64,000 nucleotides of DNA from Lachnospiraceae bacterium (lineage in GTDB: Bacteria; Bacillota; Clostridia; Lachnospirales; Lachnospiraceae): NCBI GenBank assembly GCA_015057625.1, contig SVDZ01000004.1, positions 62,001-126,000 of the forward strand, read 5' to 3'. Numbering within the stretch: the first letter of the stretch is position 1; each line of letters opens with the position of its first letter. Under the pieces are notes generated by a model. It saw only the letters and a program-made list of their open reading frames with translations. It searched no databases and was not told the DNA's origin. The position numbers and the translations under genes are program-made. This document shows positions 18,128-27,270 of this stretch, piece after piece.

Positions 18128-18622
18128 TTAATAACCTAAAAATTTCAAAAGTCCTTCGCACCCCTCAACAATATCATTGTAGGTAATCTCAAAATTTCCG
18201 GTATACCATGGATCCGCAATTGACTGGCCATGACGATTCTCATTAATTGCAAAATCCAACAAAAGCTGAATCTTCCCTTCACTGTCACCACCAACAATCT
18301 TTGATGTATTTCTGATATTCATCGAATCAGCACAAAGCAAATAATCATAATCGTTATAATCCTGCTTTGTCACCTGCTTTGCTCTCTTATTCGCAAAGTT
18401 AGTGTAAGCTGTATTTCCAATATTATTTCTTCTAAGTTCTTTTTGCGCCGGAGGATAAATGGGATTGCCTTTTCCTCCCCATATTTCTTCTGTACTAGTG
18501 GCACGGGATTCTATGTGAAAATCTTCCTTAATGCCACGTTTCTCAACCATATCTTTTAAAACATACTCTGCCATAGGTGAACGGCAAATATTGCCGTGGC
18601 ACACAAATAAAACTTTAATCAT
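18128..18622 (-). CDS. Low-molecular-weight protein tyrosine phosphatase
   Basis: 164 residues with the N-terminal catalytic loop VLFVCHGNICRSPMAEYVL (C-x5-R-S) and the general-acid loop IADPWYTGNFEITYNDI near the C-terminus. Both are diagnostic of the family. No cognate tyrosine kinase gene is adjacent, so it may be a housekeeping phosphatase and not part of a capsule locus. Confidence 0.93.
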   Translation of the reverse strand: MIKVLFVCHGNICRSPMAEYVLKDMVEKRGIKEDFHIESRATSTEEIWGGKGNPIYPPAQKELRRNNIGNTAYTNFANKRAKQVTKQDYNDYDYLLCADSMNIRNTSKIVGGDSEGKIQLLLDFAINENRHGQSIADPWYTGNFEITYNDIVEGCEGLLKFLGY

Positions 18623-18762
18623 TGCTCTAAACTCCTGTATTTATGGGCTTTTCAGCCATTTTCATCATTTCTTCAATTCACTCAAAATCCGCAAATCTTG
18701 GCATGTCGACTGACGTCTCCATGTTTTTTCGCATTATAAGCGTCTTTTATCCTTCTGTCTGC

Positions 18763-19266
18763 TCACCGTATCTTTTCTTTTGATTGAACGGCAAATCCCA
18801 CCTTTTCATATAGCTTCAAAGCTCCTTGGTTCCACTCCGCCACATGCAATGTAATTGGGCAATTATTTTGCTGACGGATATGATTGATGGCCCATAAAAG
18901 CAGTTGTTTTCCATATCCCTTTTTCTGATCAGAGGTTCTTACGATCAGATCATCAATTTCGTTTTCCAGGCATGCCACCGAACCTATGATTTGTCCGTCC
19001 TCCAGAAGCAAAAAGACGTTGGAAACCTTATCTGCCATCTGAGAATACTTCGAGTACCAGTTATATGGTTCAATGTCCAAAGCTTTTCGCATCGGATAAA
19101 AACACGCATTATAAATGCTCTTGTACTCTTCAAAATATTCTTCTGCAAACGGCACACAGCTAATATCTGAGACAGGAATTTCTTGTTCATCCCAACACAT
19201 CTCATATGCCCACACTTCCGGTACTGTATCGTCTTTCCTATCATACACAGGATATGATGTACTCAT
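18763..19266 (-). CDS. GNAT-family N-acetyltransferase
   Basis: 167 residues with the acetyl-CoA-binding region IDDLIVRTSDQKKGYGKQLL (R/Q-x-x-G-x-G form: KKGYGK) and the C-terminal NQGALKLYEKVGFAVQ typical of GNAT motif B. AGGAGG precedes the ATG. Substrate unknown. First clear gene of the accessory zone of small-molecule-modifying enzymes. Confidence 0.88.
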   Translation of the reverse strand: MSTSYPVYDRKDDTVPEVWAYEMCWDEQEIPVSDISCVPFAEEYFEEYKSIYNACFYPMRKALDIEPYNWYSKYSQMADKVSNVFLLLEDGQIIGSVACLENEIDDLIVRTSDQKKGYGKQLLLWAINHIRQQNNCPITLHVAEWNQGALKLYEKVGFAVQSKEKIR

Positions 19267-19363
19267 GTTGCAAACACCTCCTCAAACATAAACCTATATA
19301 AGCTCCTTATCCAACAGAAAATCAGTCAAATTGATATAAAATTAGTTGTTGCAAGTAATCGAT

Positions 19364-20314
19364 CTATAGATAATTTGTGTTTTTCGTGAACTCATTCCAC
19401 AATCGCTCATAGATACCATTTAATCTGGAAATCACCGTATCGTTTACCTCAATCATCTTATCCATAAACTGCATGCCGCGCTCTCCCATAAAGTCCACAC
19501 AATACAGCAGCGAATAAAAAAGAAAGGCTTGCTTCTCCATTTCATTTACCTGCATTTCTTCCAGGATAAAGTCCACGTAATCTGTGTCGCACTCCATATT
19601 GAGCAGTGCAACATTTGTCATGGCAACGAAGGTAAGTCGGTCACCAATCCCCATCCAATTGATATCAATGATGCCGGATATTTGTCCATTCTGTATTAAC
19701 AGATTCTTACTGCTGATATCATCCAAATATGCAATGGGCTGTACATCGGAAAAGTATCTTGTTAATTTCATCGCCTGCTCTTTCAGCTGCTCCACTTTTT
19801 CCGGATCAAAATATCCATTAGCAGTAATACGTTCTTTCGCCCGTTGTAGCATATACTGAATAAAAGAGCCCCAAGACCAGTCTGCATCCACATTCTCTAA
19901 TTGCAGTGTTGCCACACGATTCTGAATCTCAACAATTTCCTTGGCAATTGTCCGCTTCTGCTCCTTTGTAAGCTGCGGATAGACAAGTCCGAGATCCTGC
20001 CCCTCCAAGTAAGATAAAATCAAATACGAATATCCCTGATATTCCCCGTGTGCAATCACGTCAGGCACAGGGACGTGAATATTACTTAATCTTTCCAACC
20101 AGTAAATTGTCTGATTGTAGGCGCCTTTCTTTGTACTACAACGAATTGTGAATCTTTGTTGCTTGCACTCTACGATGTAAACATAATTTGCCTGACCTAC
20201 TGCGCACCGCTTTACATGCTCCGGCTCATCCCCAAAATGTTCTTTCCATAATTGAGCTACTATTTTATCATCCATTATAACCCCAATCATATCTGTCATT
20301 TTTACTTTGTCCAT
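19364..20314 (-). CDS. Aminoglycoside phosphotransferase (APH)-like kinase
   Basis: 316 residues with a kinase-like fold. The nucleotide loop region is YVYIVECKQQRFTIRCSTKK, the hinge is YLILSYLEGQDLG, the catalytic region YLDDISSKNLLIQNG has LDD where classical APH enzymes have HGD, and the metal-binding Asp is in ISGIIDINWMGIGD. Members phosphorylate antibiotics or metabolites; a resistance role is not established by sequence. The start is preceded by GAGG with 7-nt spacing. Confidence 0.82.
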   Translation of the reverse strand: MDKVKMTDMIGVIMDDKIVAQLWKEHFGDEPEHVKRCAVGQANYVYIVECKQQRFTIRCSTKKGAYNQTIYWLERLSNIHVPVPDVIAHGEYQGYSYLILSYLEGQDLGLVYPQLTKEQKRTIAKEIVEIQNRVATLQLENVDADWSWGSFIQYMLQRAKERITANGYFDPEKVEQLKEQAMKLTRYFSDVQPIAYLDDISSKNLLIQNGQISGIIDINWMGIGDRLTFVAMTNVALLNMECDTDYVDFILEEMQVNEMEKQAFLFYSLLYCVDFMGERGMQFMDKMIEVNDTVISRLNGIYERLWNEFTKNTNYL

Positions 20315-20333
20315 GATCGGTCCTCTCCACTCA

Positions 20334-21098
20334 TCACAATTTAACTGCCTTGGTCGCCATGGAAGTATTTATGTATTGATCCAATGCTGTACCTCCAATA
20401 TCTTCATAGAATCCTACGATGGCAAATCCCGCATCTGTCTGACCTTGGATCTGGTCTTCCAATGTGTGTCCCCATATATATCCATCCTCTTCTACAATAG
20501 CCATCAGTTCCGGATCATCCCTATGCTCGATATCCGCATAAGGTATCTTGTTTTCTACAACGAACTCCCCTTTTTCCAACTTTTTATAGTTAAACAGATA
20601 CTCTATGGGATTTCCGAATCCGGCAAGAAGAATACCATTTTTCTTAAGAATACGACTGCATTCCATCCATACAGGTCTGACATTATCTATATAACCGTTC
20701 GACCAGGGATGCACGATCAAGTCAAAACTTTCGTCTTCAAAATCAGAAAGATCCTGCATATTACCTTGAACAGTCTTGATTTTAAGATTATCTCTCGCAG
20801 CTACAAATTCATCTTTTTCCAACTGCTTTCTACTGTTATCAAATACTGTTACGTCTGCCCCCAATGCCGCAAGTATAGGTCCCTGTTGTCCACCACCACT
20901 TGCAAGACATAAAATCTTTTTGGAACATAGATCATCAGGAAACCAATTCGCCGGTACCGGTTTTGTCGGAGTGAGCACAATCTGCCAATTCCCTTCTCTG
21001 GCTTCCTTTACCATATCACTTGTAACAGGCACAGACCATATATTATTATTTTCCGAACGTTGATCCCAAATTTTACTGTTTTCTTTTACATATTCCAT
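20334..21098 (-). CDS. Class I SAM-dependent methyltransferase
   Basis: 254 residues with motif I KILCLASGGGQQGPILAALG, the acidic residue at the next strand end (VTVFDNS), and FDLIVHPWSNGYIDNVRP downstream. This pattern (ASGGGQQ) belongs to a common Firmicutes small-molecule methyltransferase group of unknown substrate. Its start overlaps the 3' end of a truncated Nudix gene by 26 bases. Confidence 0.85.
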   Translation of the reverse strand: MEYVKENSKIWDQRSENNNIWSVPVTSDMVKEAREGNWQIVLTPTKPVPANWFPDDLCSKKILCLASGGGQQGPILAALGADVTVFDNSRKQLEKDEFVAARDNLKIKTVQGNMQDLSDFEDESFDLIVHPWSNGYIDNVRPVWMECSRILKKNGILLAGFGNPIEYLFNYKKLEKGEFVVENKIPYADIEHRDDPELMAIVEEDGYIWGHTLEDQIQGQTDAGFAIVGFYEDIGGTALDQYINTSMATKAVKL

Positions 21099-21348
21099 TG
21101 CACTTTCCTATTACCTTAAACAATCCCTTAAATTTCAAGTCTGAATTTTTCTGATGTGTCTCTTCAAATAATTCTCTTATTGCTGCCTGCCTTGGCGTCT
21201 CGTTTTCTTCAATTCCGCCTGCAGGAAATTCCCACTGTTTTCGCCAATTATTGTATCCGACAAGCCACTTATCCCCTACCATTATTATCGCATATGCGCC
21301 TGTCACATTTTTATACAATGATACATCTTTTTCTATAAAATATCTCAT
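21073..21348 (-). pseudogene. Nudix hydrolase, truncated at the C-terminus
   Basis: 91 residues carry the complete Nudix box GGIEENETPRQAAIRELFEE plus the preceding KQWEFPAGG, then stop about 15 residues after LKFKGLFKVIG. Typical members are 130-170 residues. The last residues (KCNGICKRKQ) are read across the start of the methyltransferase gene in another frame. This suggests the rest of the Nudix gene was replaced or deleted at this junction. Confidence 0.7.
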
Positions 21349-21541
21349 TAGGTTCGATTGACATTAACTGAACAACTGATATTTCCTTATTTCGTAAAAT
21401 GTCCTCTAAAGCTTTGATTAAGTTTTTTCCAATGCCTGTCTTTTTGCTCTTCGACGATTTCAAATGGTTCTCTTTTAAAAGAAAAACAATTAACCATATT
21501 AGTTCCTGTCAACATGCCATCAGAAAAATACATTATATTTA
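21349..21541 (-). pseudogene. Decayed GNAT acetyltransferase fragment
   Basis: No intact frame exists, but the minus strand encodes two recognisable pieces in different frames: NMVNCFFF then, after a stop, SKSKKTGIGKNLIKALEDIL followed by RNKEISVVQLMSIEPNE. TGIGKNLIKALEDIL is a GNAT acetyl-CoA-binding motif A. This is a frame-disrupted remnant between the HAD gene and the truncated Nudix gene. Confidence 0.65.
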
Positions 21542-22162
21542 TTATAAATAATTCAATATTTCTTCCAACCTATCAACGATAACTCCCGGCTTATATTTGA
21601 TCAACTCCGGATTTCCATGCGAAAAGCTACCTTGTCTCACCCATATAGTGTTCATTCCAAGCATTGCCGCCGGTTCTATATCATTATCAAGTCTGTCCCC
21701 AATCATATAGGACTCTTCCGGCATACAACCTGTTTCAGCAAGCGCCAATTTAAAAATCTGTAAGTCCGGTTTACTAACGCCCGCTTCAGCCGAAGAAATA
21801 ATTATGTCAAAGTAATCTCTTATTCCATATTCTGTTAATCTCTGTTCTGTTCCTAATTTCTGATTTGCAATAATCCCTAAATGGTATTTCTTTTTCAAGA
21901 TTTCCAAAACCTTTGGAGTTTCGGCATACAATTTTTCTAAGTGACTCGGCCATTTCAGTGTCTCTAGCCCGAACTCCTTTGCTGCATCTTTATAAGGCAG
22001 ACGATTCTCTTTTGAAAGTTCTATCATTCTCTTTTCCAAAACATCTCTTGCAGGAGCGTTTGGTTGTTTCAATAATTCCTGCGTTCTATATTCCGCACAA
22101 TCACTTTCATCAATTAATGTGGAACCCAAGTCGAAAAATAGCCATTTAATTTCTTGATTCAT
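21542..22162 (-). CDS. HAD-superfamily hydrolase
   Basis: About 206 residues. Motif I is WLFFDLGSTLIDES: the nucleophile Asp is present, but the second Asp of DxD is Gly, so phosphatase activity may be weak or altered. Other marks are IISSAEAGVSKPDLQIF (motif III Lys) and YMIGDRLDNDIEPAAMLGMNTIWVRQG (motif IV). I chose ATG 22162, which overlaps the 3' end of the ydcF-like gene; a TTG at 22171 sits too close to the GGGAG. Confidence 0.85.
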   Translation of the reverse strand: MNQEIKWLFFDLGSTLIDESDCAEYRTQELLKQPNAPARDVLEKRMIELSKENRLPYKDAAKEFGLETLKWPSHLEKLYAETPKVLEILKKKYHLGIIANQKLGTEQRLTEYGIRDYFDIIISSAEAGVSKPDLQIFKLALAETGCMPEESYMIGDRLDNDIEPAAMLGMNTIWVRQGSFSHGNPELIKYKPGVIVDRLEEILNYL

Positions 22163-22772
22163 TTGTTTCAATCTCCCAATCGTTAATCATTCCTTCGCCA
22201 GCCATCCAAAGAATCTTGCCTGCTTCGCTATAACACCTTTCCCTACCCTTATCATTTGTAGCCCAAGTGTTTCTATTGCTGGAATTATCATCACCCGGAA
22301 ACATCACAAGCCTGACATTGTCGTTTTCAAATACTTTTTCAGCAATACAAAAACTTCTTCGCATATGATACGTTGTTGTAGCAATTCCTATTGTCTTGCC
22401 ACTTTTTAACAAATCATGTTTTATTAACAATGCTCTTGAAAACCTAAAATTCTCATAAGTATTACTTGCGCTGTTTTCTACGATAATATCCTGTGGATTT
22501 ACCCCCATCTGAATTGCTTTATCTTTGAGAGCTTCCCCTTCATTTATCATATTTCCATTAATATTTCTTGTATAGCCCGAAGTAATAATCTTTTTAACTT
22601 TTCCATTTTTATACGCTTCCACAACTGGTGGTAATCTATACAGATGCGCTTTAGAAGAACCTAAAACAATCGCCACATCTACTGTTTCTCTGTATTGTTC
22701 TACACCTTCAAATAGAATTGTATCTACTAACTTGTCTGTTAGTTCATCATTTTGTAATTCTGATATTTTCAT
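22146..22772 (-). CDS. YdcF/ElyC-family (DUF218) protein
   Basis: About 208 residues with the DUF218 core: VAIVLGSSKAHLYRLPPVVE, KIITSGYTRNINGN, EGEALKDKAIQMGVNPQDII, ENSASNTYENFRFS and GIATTTYHMRR. No signal peptide or membrane segment is visible, so it is a soluble member, unlike ElyC/SanA. Function unsettled. It overlaps the HAD gene and follows a Nudix gene, so these are probably co-transcribed. Confidence 0.82.
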   Translation of the reverse strand: MKISELQNDELTDKLVDTILFEGVEQYRETVDVAIVLGSSKAHLYRLPPVVEAYKNGKVKKIITSGYTRNINGNMINEGEALKDKAIQMGVNPQDIIVENSASNTYENFRFSRALLIKHDLLKSGKTIGIATTTYHMRRSFCIAEKVFENDNVRLVMFPGDDNSSNRNTWATNDKGRERCYSEAGKILWMAGEGMINDWEIETNESRN

Positions 22773-22789
22773 ATTCAATACTCCATACC

Positions 22790-23275
22790 TTAAACTCTCT
22801 CATCTGTCACAATATGTTCTATACCATTGTGTTCAGATTGCAAATAATCCTTCATAAACGTAGGAAATGCTTTATGTTTATCTAAATCTTCAATTGGAAT
22901 CCAGTGCATAGTTTCTCTTACTCCCTGAGAGTAACTGTCACTATTAAGCTGTTTTGTTCCTCTTGGTTTCATAAAAAAATAGAATGACACTTCGTGACAA
23001 TCCATGCCTTTCAATGTGCCCATATTTTCATTAAAGAAATTCTCATGTATTACTGCAAGACGTTCTACTTCATAGTGCACTCCCGTCTCCTCATAGACTT
23101 CTCTTTTCACTGCATCCTCAGCAGTCTCCCCCATATGAACTCCTCCTCCTATGGAATAGTAATAATCATCTATCTCATTTCCGGCAAAAAGCACACAACC
23201 TTCTTCAACAATTATCGCTGCCGCGCGGTATCTGAACCATTTATTCTCTTTTGTAATTCCACAATCGTATTTCAT
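22790..23275 (-). CDS. Nudix hydrolase
   Basis: About 161 residues with the Nudix box GGGVHMGETAEDAVKREVYEETGVHYE preceded by YYYSIGGG and a C-terminal WIPIEDLDKHKAFPTF. The start ATG 23275 overlaps the TGA of the upstream Nudix gene (ATGA), with GAGG 7 bases before. Two Nudix genes in tandem with different sequences suggest different nucleotide substrates and not a simple duplication. Confidence 0.88.
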   Translation of the reverse strand: MKYDCGITKENKWFRYRAAAIIVEEGCVLFAGNEIDDYYYSIGGGVHMGETAEDAVKREVYEETGVHYEVERLAVIHENFFNENMGTLKGMDCHEVSFYFFMKPRGTKQLNSDSYSQGVRETMHWIPIEDLDKHKAFPTFMKDYLQSEHNGIEHIVTDERV

Positions 23276-23736
23276 AATAGTCCTCTTTCTTTCCAAATAT
23301 TCTCAATGATTATTCTGTCTCTCTCCCATAAGTCAACCGGCAATTCGCCCACGCTATAAAACTTCAGGCCATCAACTTCACCCTCTTGATTTTTCATAGT
23401 ACCCTCGTACGAATCGCAAAAATAATTGATATCCACAGCATACACTTCATCACCATTTGGATATATAAAATGACATTGCTCTCCGGCTTCCACATTAATA
23501 AAGTGTAATTCTTTTGCAATTAATCCTGTTTCTTCAAATAATTCACGCTTAGCAGCCTCTTCCGGTGTTTCACCCAGTTCCATGCTTCCACCCGGTACAC
23601 AATATGTGCCGTCATCCGTTCTTTTTTCAAGAAGAACTCTTCCTTGAGCATCAAAAAGAATCACATCCGCGGCAACCATCTGCAAAGGCCTGTGACCAAC
23701 ACCTTCTATTTTTCTTAAATCTAATATGTATCCCAT
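23272..23736 (-). CDS. Nudix hydrolase
   Basis: 154 residues with GGSMELGETPEEAAKRELFEE as the Nudix box, the preceding TYCVPGG, and a following FYSVGELPVDLWERDR that resembles mutator-type (8-oxo-dGTP) pyrophosphatases of Firmicutes. Substrate not decided. GAGGT precedes its start. It lies 5 bp downstream of the P-loop gene. Confidence 0.88.
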   Translation of the reverse strand: MGYILDLRKIEGVGHRPLQMVAADVILFDAQGRVLLEKRTDDGTYCVPGGSMELGETPEEAAKRELFEETGLIAKELHFINVEAGEQCHFIYPNGDEVYAVDINYFCDSYEGTMKNQEGEVDGLKFYSVGELPVDLWERDRIIIENIWKERGLL

Positions 23737-23740
23737 TTTC

Positions 23741-24328
23741 TTACCTCAATCCATTTGCGAAAACCCATGAATAAAACATCTCTTTTGCCGGCTTCTCATA
23801 TTCATAATCTAATTTAGCTTCTTTTGTTTCAATAATCTCAATTGCTAATTGCAACACCTCATCAATTGTTTTTCCTGCAACATCAATTTCATATTCATTT
23901 ACCAACGCTTCTCGCTTCAAGTTTTTATCATTCATTTTTCCCTGAAGTTCATAGTCAATTAATCCATTATTAGGGCGATTTTTCATTTGCTCCCTGATTT
24001 GTTCTAAGTCACTGGAAACAAGCTTAATTGTTATATAATTTGTGCCTTTAAATACAATCGGAATATCTGCTGTTCGCAAATCATCGATATCTGAAGCGAT
24101 AATGTTTTTATATCCCAGTTTGTGAAAACTTTTTAGCATCGCCACTTGAGTTTCCCAACAAGTCAACTCTTCCAGTTCCCCAGTCATTGGCTCTTTTCCA
24201 TCTCTGGAAAAGAATTCCGGAACCATATATTGTTCAACACATGTTGTATTATAATGCTTCAAAAGACCATTACATAATGTTGATTTTCCAATTCCACTTG
24301 CTCCTGTTATGAAAATAAAGTCTTTCAT
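23741..24328 (-). CDS. Small P-loop NTPase/kinase-like protein
   Basis: 195 residues with Walker A FITGASGIGKSTLCNGLL at the N-terminus and a later LVSSDLEQIREQMKNRP typical of nucleoside/nucleotide-kinase-like lids. It is a small AAA_33/shikimate-kinase-like ATPase. Substrate unknown. It starts two bases after the interrupted Nudix gene stop and is followed by two Nudix genes. Confidence 0.75.
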   Translation of the reverse strand: MKDFIFITGASGIGKSTLCNGLLKHYNTTCVEQYMVPEFFSRDGKEPMTGELEELTCWETQVAMLKSFHKLGYKNIIASDIDDLRTADIPIVFKGTNYITIKLVSSDLEQIREQMKNRPNNGLIDYELQGKMNDKNLKREALVNEYEIDVAGKTIDEVLQLAIEIIETKEAKLDYEYEKPAKEMFYSWVFANGLR

Positions 24329-24329
24329 G

Positions 24330-24815
24330 TTAATACCTCAATCCAATATTTTTTAACGCCGTATATTCCCTCAAATACATTCCTCTTCTCATTTCATCTG
24401 AATCTGCATACATCTGATGCTTTGAGAAAATAGATACGATTTCATCAGCGGGAATCCATCTTGGTTCCATACCAACTTCCTGTTCTCTGTCCGTCAATTG
24501 AACGTTCGTTTTACCAACCACTTCACCCAAAAAGTACCGATTCACCCATTTCCAATCTTCATAGTACTCGTCGATTTCCAGTACGCATTCAGAGGGCTTA
24601 ATCACGATTCCTGTTTCCTCTGCCACCTCACGAATCACACAACCCGCTTCAGCTTCATTCACTTCCAAACCTCCGCCCGGTAACATCCACTAATCTGTCT
24701 TAGTTTCGTATGAAAGAAGCATTTTATTATCTTTGATTATAACAGCTCTACAAGCTGTTCTGGTTTTATCCCATTTTCCAAAATAATTTTCGCCAACAAT
24801 ATCTATAACTTTCAT
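24330..24815 (-). pseudogene. Nudix hydrolase interrupted by an in-frame amber stop
   Basis: A full Nudix protein can be read from ATG 24815 (MKVIDIVGENYFGKWDKT...) to 24330, except for TAG at 24690-24692 inside TKTD*WMLPGGGLEVNE. Related proteins usually have Gln or a similar residue there, so a single CAG-to-TAG change is the simplest explanation. The part after the stop has an internal ATG (24686) directly before the Nudix box, so a shortened 118-residue product is possible but would lack the first beta strands. Confidence 0.75.
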
Positions 24816-24825
24816 TTTTTACTTC

Positions 24826-24912
24826 CTACACCTTTTTATTTTTAAATGACATCTTCCCCTTTTTTTGTAAACTAACAAAAGTTCGCTCAATAGTACGCTT
24901 AGTAACTCCTAT
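24826..24912 (-). pseudogene. Winged-helix fragment
   Basis: A short open stretch encodes GVTKRTIERTFVSLQKKGKM and ends in a TAG. It resembles the C-terminal HTH of AlbA/Schlafen-type ATP-binding proteins, but only this tail is present. Upstream frames (EVLYIDEIILEHGIN) do not continue it. Likely a relic; family assignment tentative. Confidence 0.4.
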
Positions 24913-24984
24913 ATGTTTCGTTAATCCCATGTTCAAGAATAATCTCATCAATGTATAACACTTCCTCCTCAAGAACTTTTTTAT

Positions 24985-25737
24985 TTACAAATAAATCTCT
25001 TTCAATAATGATACTCCCATATCTCTATCAAAAGGCAGCCCCATCTGTCTGAGTCTTACTTCACTCTCATCGACGTCATTTATTTCTTCAATATATCTTC
25101 TTATACTCTCTGTTACGAGTCCTTCGGATTCAACTTTTGTTCCTGCTGTAACAATCTGCAACAGGCGGAAAACATCATATTTATGTTTCTTCAAATCCCT
25201 TTCGTTTACATGTTCTCCATTTTTCTTTCTATCTAGAAGATTAATCCACGCATACATTTTAAAAGGAATTAAGTATTCTGCTCCAAGAATACCAATACCA
25301 TCTACCACTCTACGTCCAGACATCATAAACTTATAAAAATCATCATTTAATAAAATTGCCGACAAACTAGAAGTATCATCATCAATATGTACAGGGACTA
25401 TTCCTTCTTCAATTTCAAGATGATATCCCGGCTTTCTTGAAAACAATTCTATCATTGTCGGATATCCAAACTTTCCTTCAGTAAATCTATAAAAGTGCAT
25501 GTTTTCTTCATTTTTCCATCCACATTTATATTCGCCTTCCTTTATGTATTCCCAGAATATTTTTGCAAATTCCGGGAAATTATCTTCCATTATCAAAATC
25601 ATATCTATATCTTTTGTCGCTCTAAATAGCAAATCTGCTTCCGACAATAAGATATCGCATGCAGTACCTCCAATAATAGTATAATAATCTGCATATTCTT
25701 TGAATTTTTCTCTAAAAGAATCAATTCCTAATACCAT
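24985..25737 (-). CDS. AbiEii-like nucleotidyltransferase toxin
   Basis: 250 residues with the minimal nucleotidyltransferase signature YYTIIGGTACDILL followed by RATKDIDMIL (Gly-Gly and Asp-x-Asp). It has the length and layout of AbiEii/DUF1814-type toxins. Such proteins transfer nucleotides to tRNA or other targets in type IV toxin-antitoxin and phage-abortive systems. Its ATG immediately follows the stop of the wHTH gene (TAAATG), so the pair is one translation unit. Alternative: an uncharacterised nucleotidyltransferase without toxicity. Confidence 0.72.
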   Translation of the reverse strand: MVLGIDSFREKFKEYADYYTIIGGTACDILLSEADLLFRATKDIDMILIMEDNFPEFAKIFWEYIKEGEYKCGWKNEENMHFYRFTEGKFGYPTMIELFSRKPGYHLEIEEGIVPVHIDDDTSSLSAILLNDDFYKFMMSGRRVVDGIGILGAEYLIPFKMYAWINLLDRKKNGEHVNERDLKKHKYDVFRLLQIVTAGTKVESEGLVTESIRRYIEEINDVDESEVRLRQMGLPFDRDMGVSLLKEIYL

Positions 25738-26688
25738 TTACAATTCCTCCAACATTTCTTCAATACTCATCTCAATTCTCTCGTCTTTGCTCTCTTTGAA
25801 AGTGCATGCAATCGAAACCGGATCGGCAATCCCATTTTTGGAAAAATACATGGGATTATACTTCCATAATTCCACCTTCAGAATGTTATCACCTTCTAGT
25901 AATCGTTCATCCACAATTTCAAACTGATCTACAATTTCCTCACCTTTGTAAACTGCATATTCCTCTATTCGTGGTAGGTTTAACTGAGACAATTTGCTAA
26001 GTGCTGTTTCTCCAGCTTTACACATCTCACTATTTAGTTCAACCCTCTTAATAGTAACCAATTTCTGTACCGGATTAATTAGATAATCTTTTGCTTTCTT
26101 ATAATATTCTTTTCGTGAAAAATTTCTGCTAATAAAAATCTCTTTACCTGATTTAACTTGATTAATAAGCCCCATCTCTTTTAATTGTGCTGTTGCTCTT
26201 GTTATAGTAGTTTTTGTAAGATTTAGTTTATTTGCCACATCACTTTTTAATATAGCTTCATCATCATTCATATAGAGTAATTCCAGGAAAACCATCTGAG
26301 TTGTAGGCATCATTTTATCTACTTTCACAATTTGTTTTTTGTATGCATCAGATAATACAATTCCTATAAACGGCAAAAATATATTTCCATCTAAATCCAC
26401 AAATGTGATTCCACTTTTTATCATAGCATTTCTTAAGGCCACACTATTTAGTTTAACTCCGTACGCCACAGGGCACTTTAAAGCTATCTCATATTTCGTC
26501 TTTTGTTTTTTCATTGTTGAAATAGTCATCTCAGTTTCCGTTGTTATATCAACAATTGCAAATCTGACGCCATATAATTCAACCAAAATTATATCACGCA
26601 TAGTCATAAAAATAGGCAAAGACAATTTTTTATTACATTTTTTAGTTTTAACTTCGTTTCCAAAGTATTGCTCTAAAATTTTCTTCAT
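25738..26688 (-). CDS. AbiEi-like winged-helix antitoxin/regulator
   Basis: About 316 residues. A winged-helix segment near the middle (EAILKSDVANKLNLTKTTITRATAQLKEMGLI) is followed by a C-terminal domain with no motif I can name. AGGAGGCGCCAT precedes ATG 26688, and the upstream in-frame ATG at 26703 overlaps that site. In AbiE systems the wHTH partner both neutralises the toxin and represses the operon; direct repeats and an inverted repeat lie just upstream. The assignment rests on pairing with the nucleotidyltransferase. Confidence 0.65.
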   Translation of the reverse strand: MKKILEQYFGNEVKTKKCNKKLSLPIFMTMRDIILVELYGVRFAIVDITTETEMTISTMKKQKTKYEIALKCPVAYGVKLNSVALRNAMIKSGITFVDLDGNIFLPFIGIVLSDAYKKQIVKVDKMMPTTQMVFLELLYMNDDEAILKSDVANKLNLTKTTITRATAQLKEMGLINQVKSGKEIFISRNFSRKEYYKKAKDYLINPVQKLVTIKRVELNSEMCKAGETALSKLSQLNLPRIEEYAVYKGEEIVDQFEIVDERLLEGDNILKVELWKYNPMYFSKNGIADPVSIACTFKESKDERIEMSIEEMLEEL

Positions 26689-26711
26689 ATGGCGCCTCCT
26701 CATTATATAAT

Positions 26712-26770
26712 AGTAACATTTTTTTATTATAATAACATTTTAGAAGTTATTATGCAAATTTTATGTTATT
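26712..26770. promoter_or_regulatory. Repeated operator-like sites upstream of the AbiE-like pair
   Basis: AATAACAT (26731-26738) and ATGTTATT (26763-26770) form a perfect 8-bp inverted repeat with a 24-bp spacer. A further AGTAACAT is at 26712-26719, 19 bp from the central copy. They lie 24-82 bp upstream of the wHTH start. AbiEi proteins are known to bind inverted repeats in their own promoter, so these are candidate autoregulatory sites. Confidence 0.5.
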
Positions 26771-26961
26771 ATTTTTCTTGTATTATTATTCTCATAATCG
26801 TCAGATTGTTTACTACTCTTTTTGCTACTTTAATTAATACTCACACATTACTAATTTGTCCATAATTTCAATTATCCATACAAAAGAAACAGGAGCAAGT
26901 CTCCCTGCTCCTAATCATATCTCAGTCTCTTGTATTTTTATTTGGTCTAAAAATGGTCTAA

Positions 26962-27200
26962 ATCTTAGGTACATTGGTCAGCGAGCCGATTGAAGACGCC
27001 AAAATATTAACCAAATTTTCTTTGATCAAATTCAATAGAAACTATATGTTTTTCATCAATCCCATGCTCCAACAAATAGTTTTTGAAAATTGTAAAAATC
27101 AGATACGATTTTCCGCATCTTCTTATACCGGTCACAACCTTAATCATTCCATTATGCAATCTATTTATTAAGTCATTCAAATACTTATCTCTTTATATAT
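26962..27200 (-). pseudogene. AAA_14/DUF4143-type ATPase remnant with internal deletion
   Basis: The minus strand encodes LNDLINRLHNGMIKVVTGIR with the P-loop RRCGKSYLIF and FKNYLLEHGIDEKHIVSIEF, ending at a stop. A second piece in another frame reads NILASSIGSLTNVPKI, which belongs to the middle of the same protein family. An in-frame stop also sits near the start. The gene has lost most of its length. Confidence 0.7.
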
Positions 27201-27270
27201 CCATTTCCAAACTTCTTATCTGAATATTTTTGACATATTTGACATTTTTGTTCAAAATAATTATTCATCT

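Noticed and set aside
18640..18762. 18-codon frame ending MPRFADFE
   Set aside because: Too short to support; it may be a relic but no family could be named.
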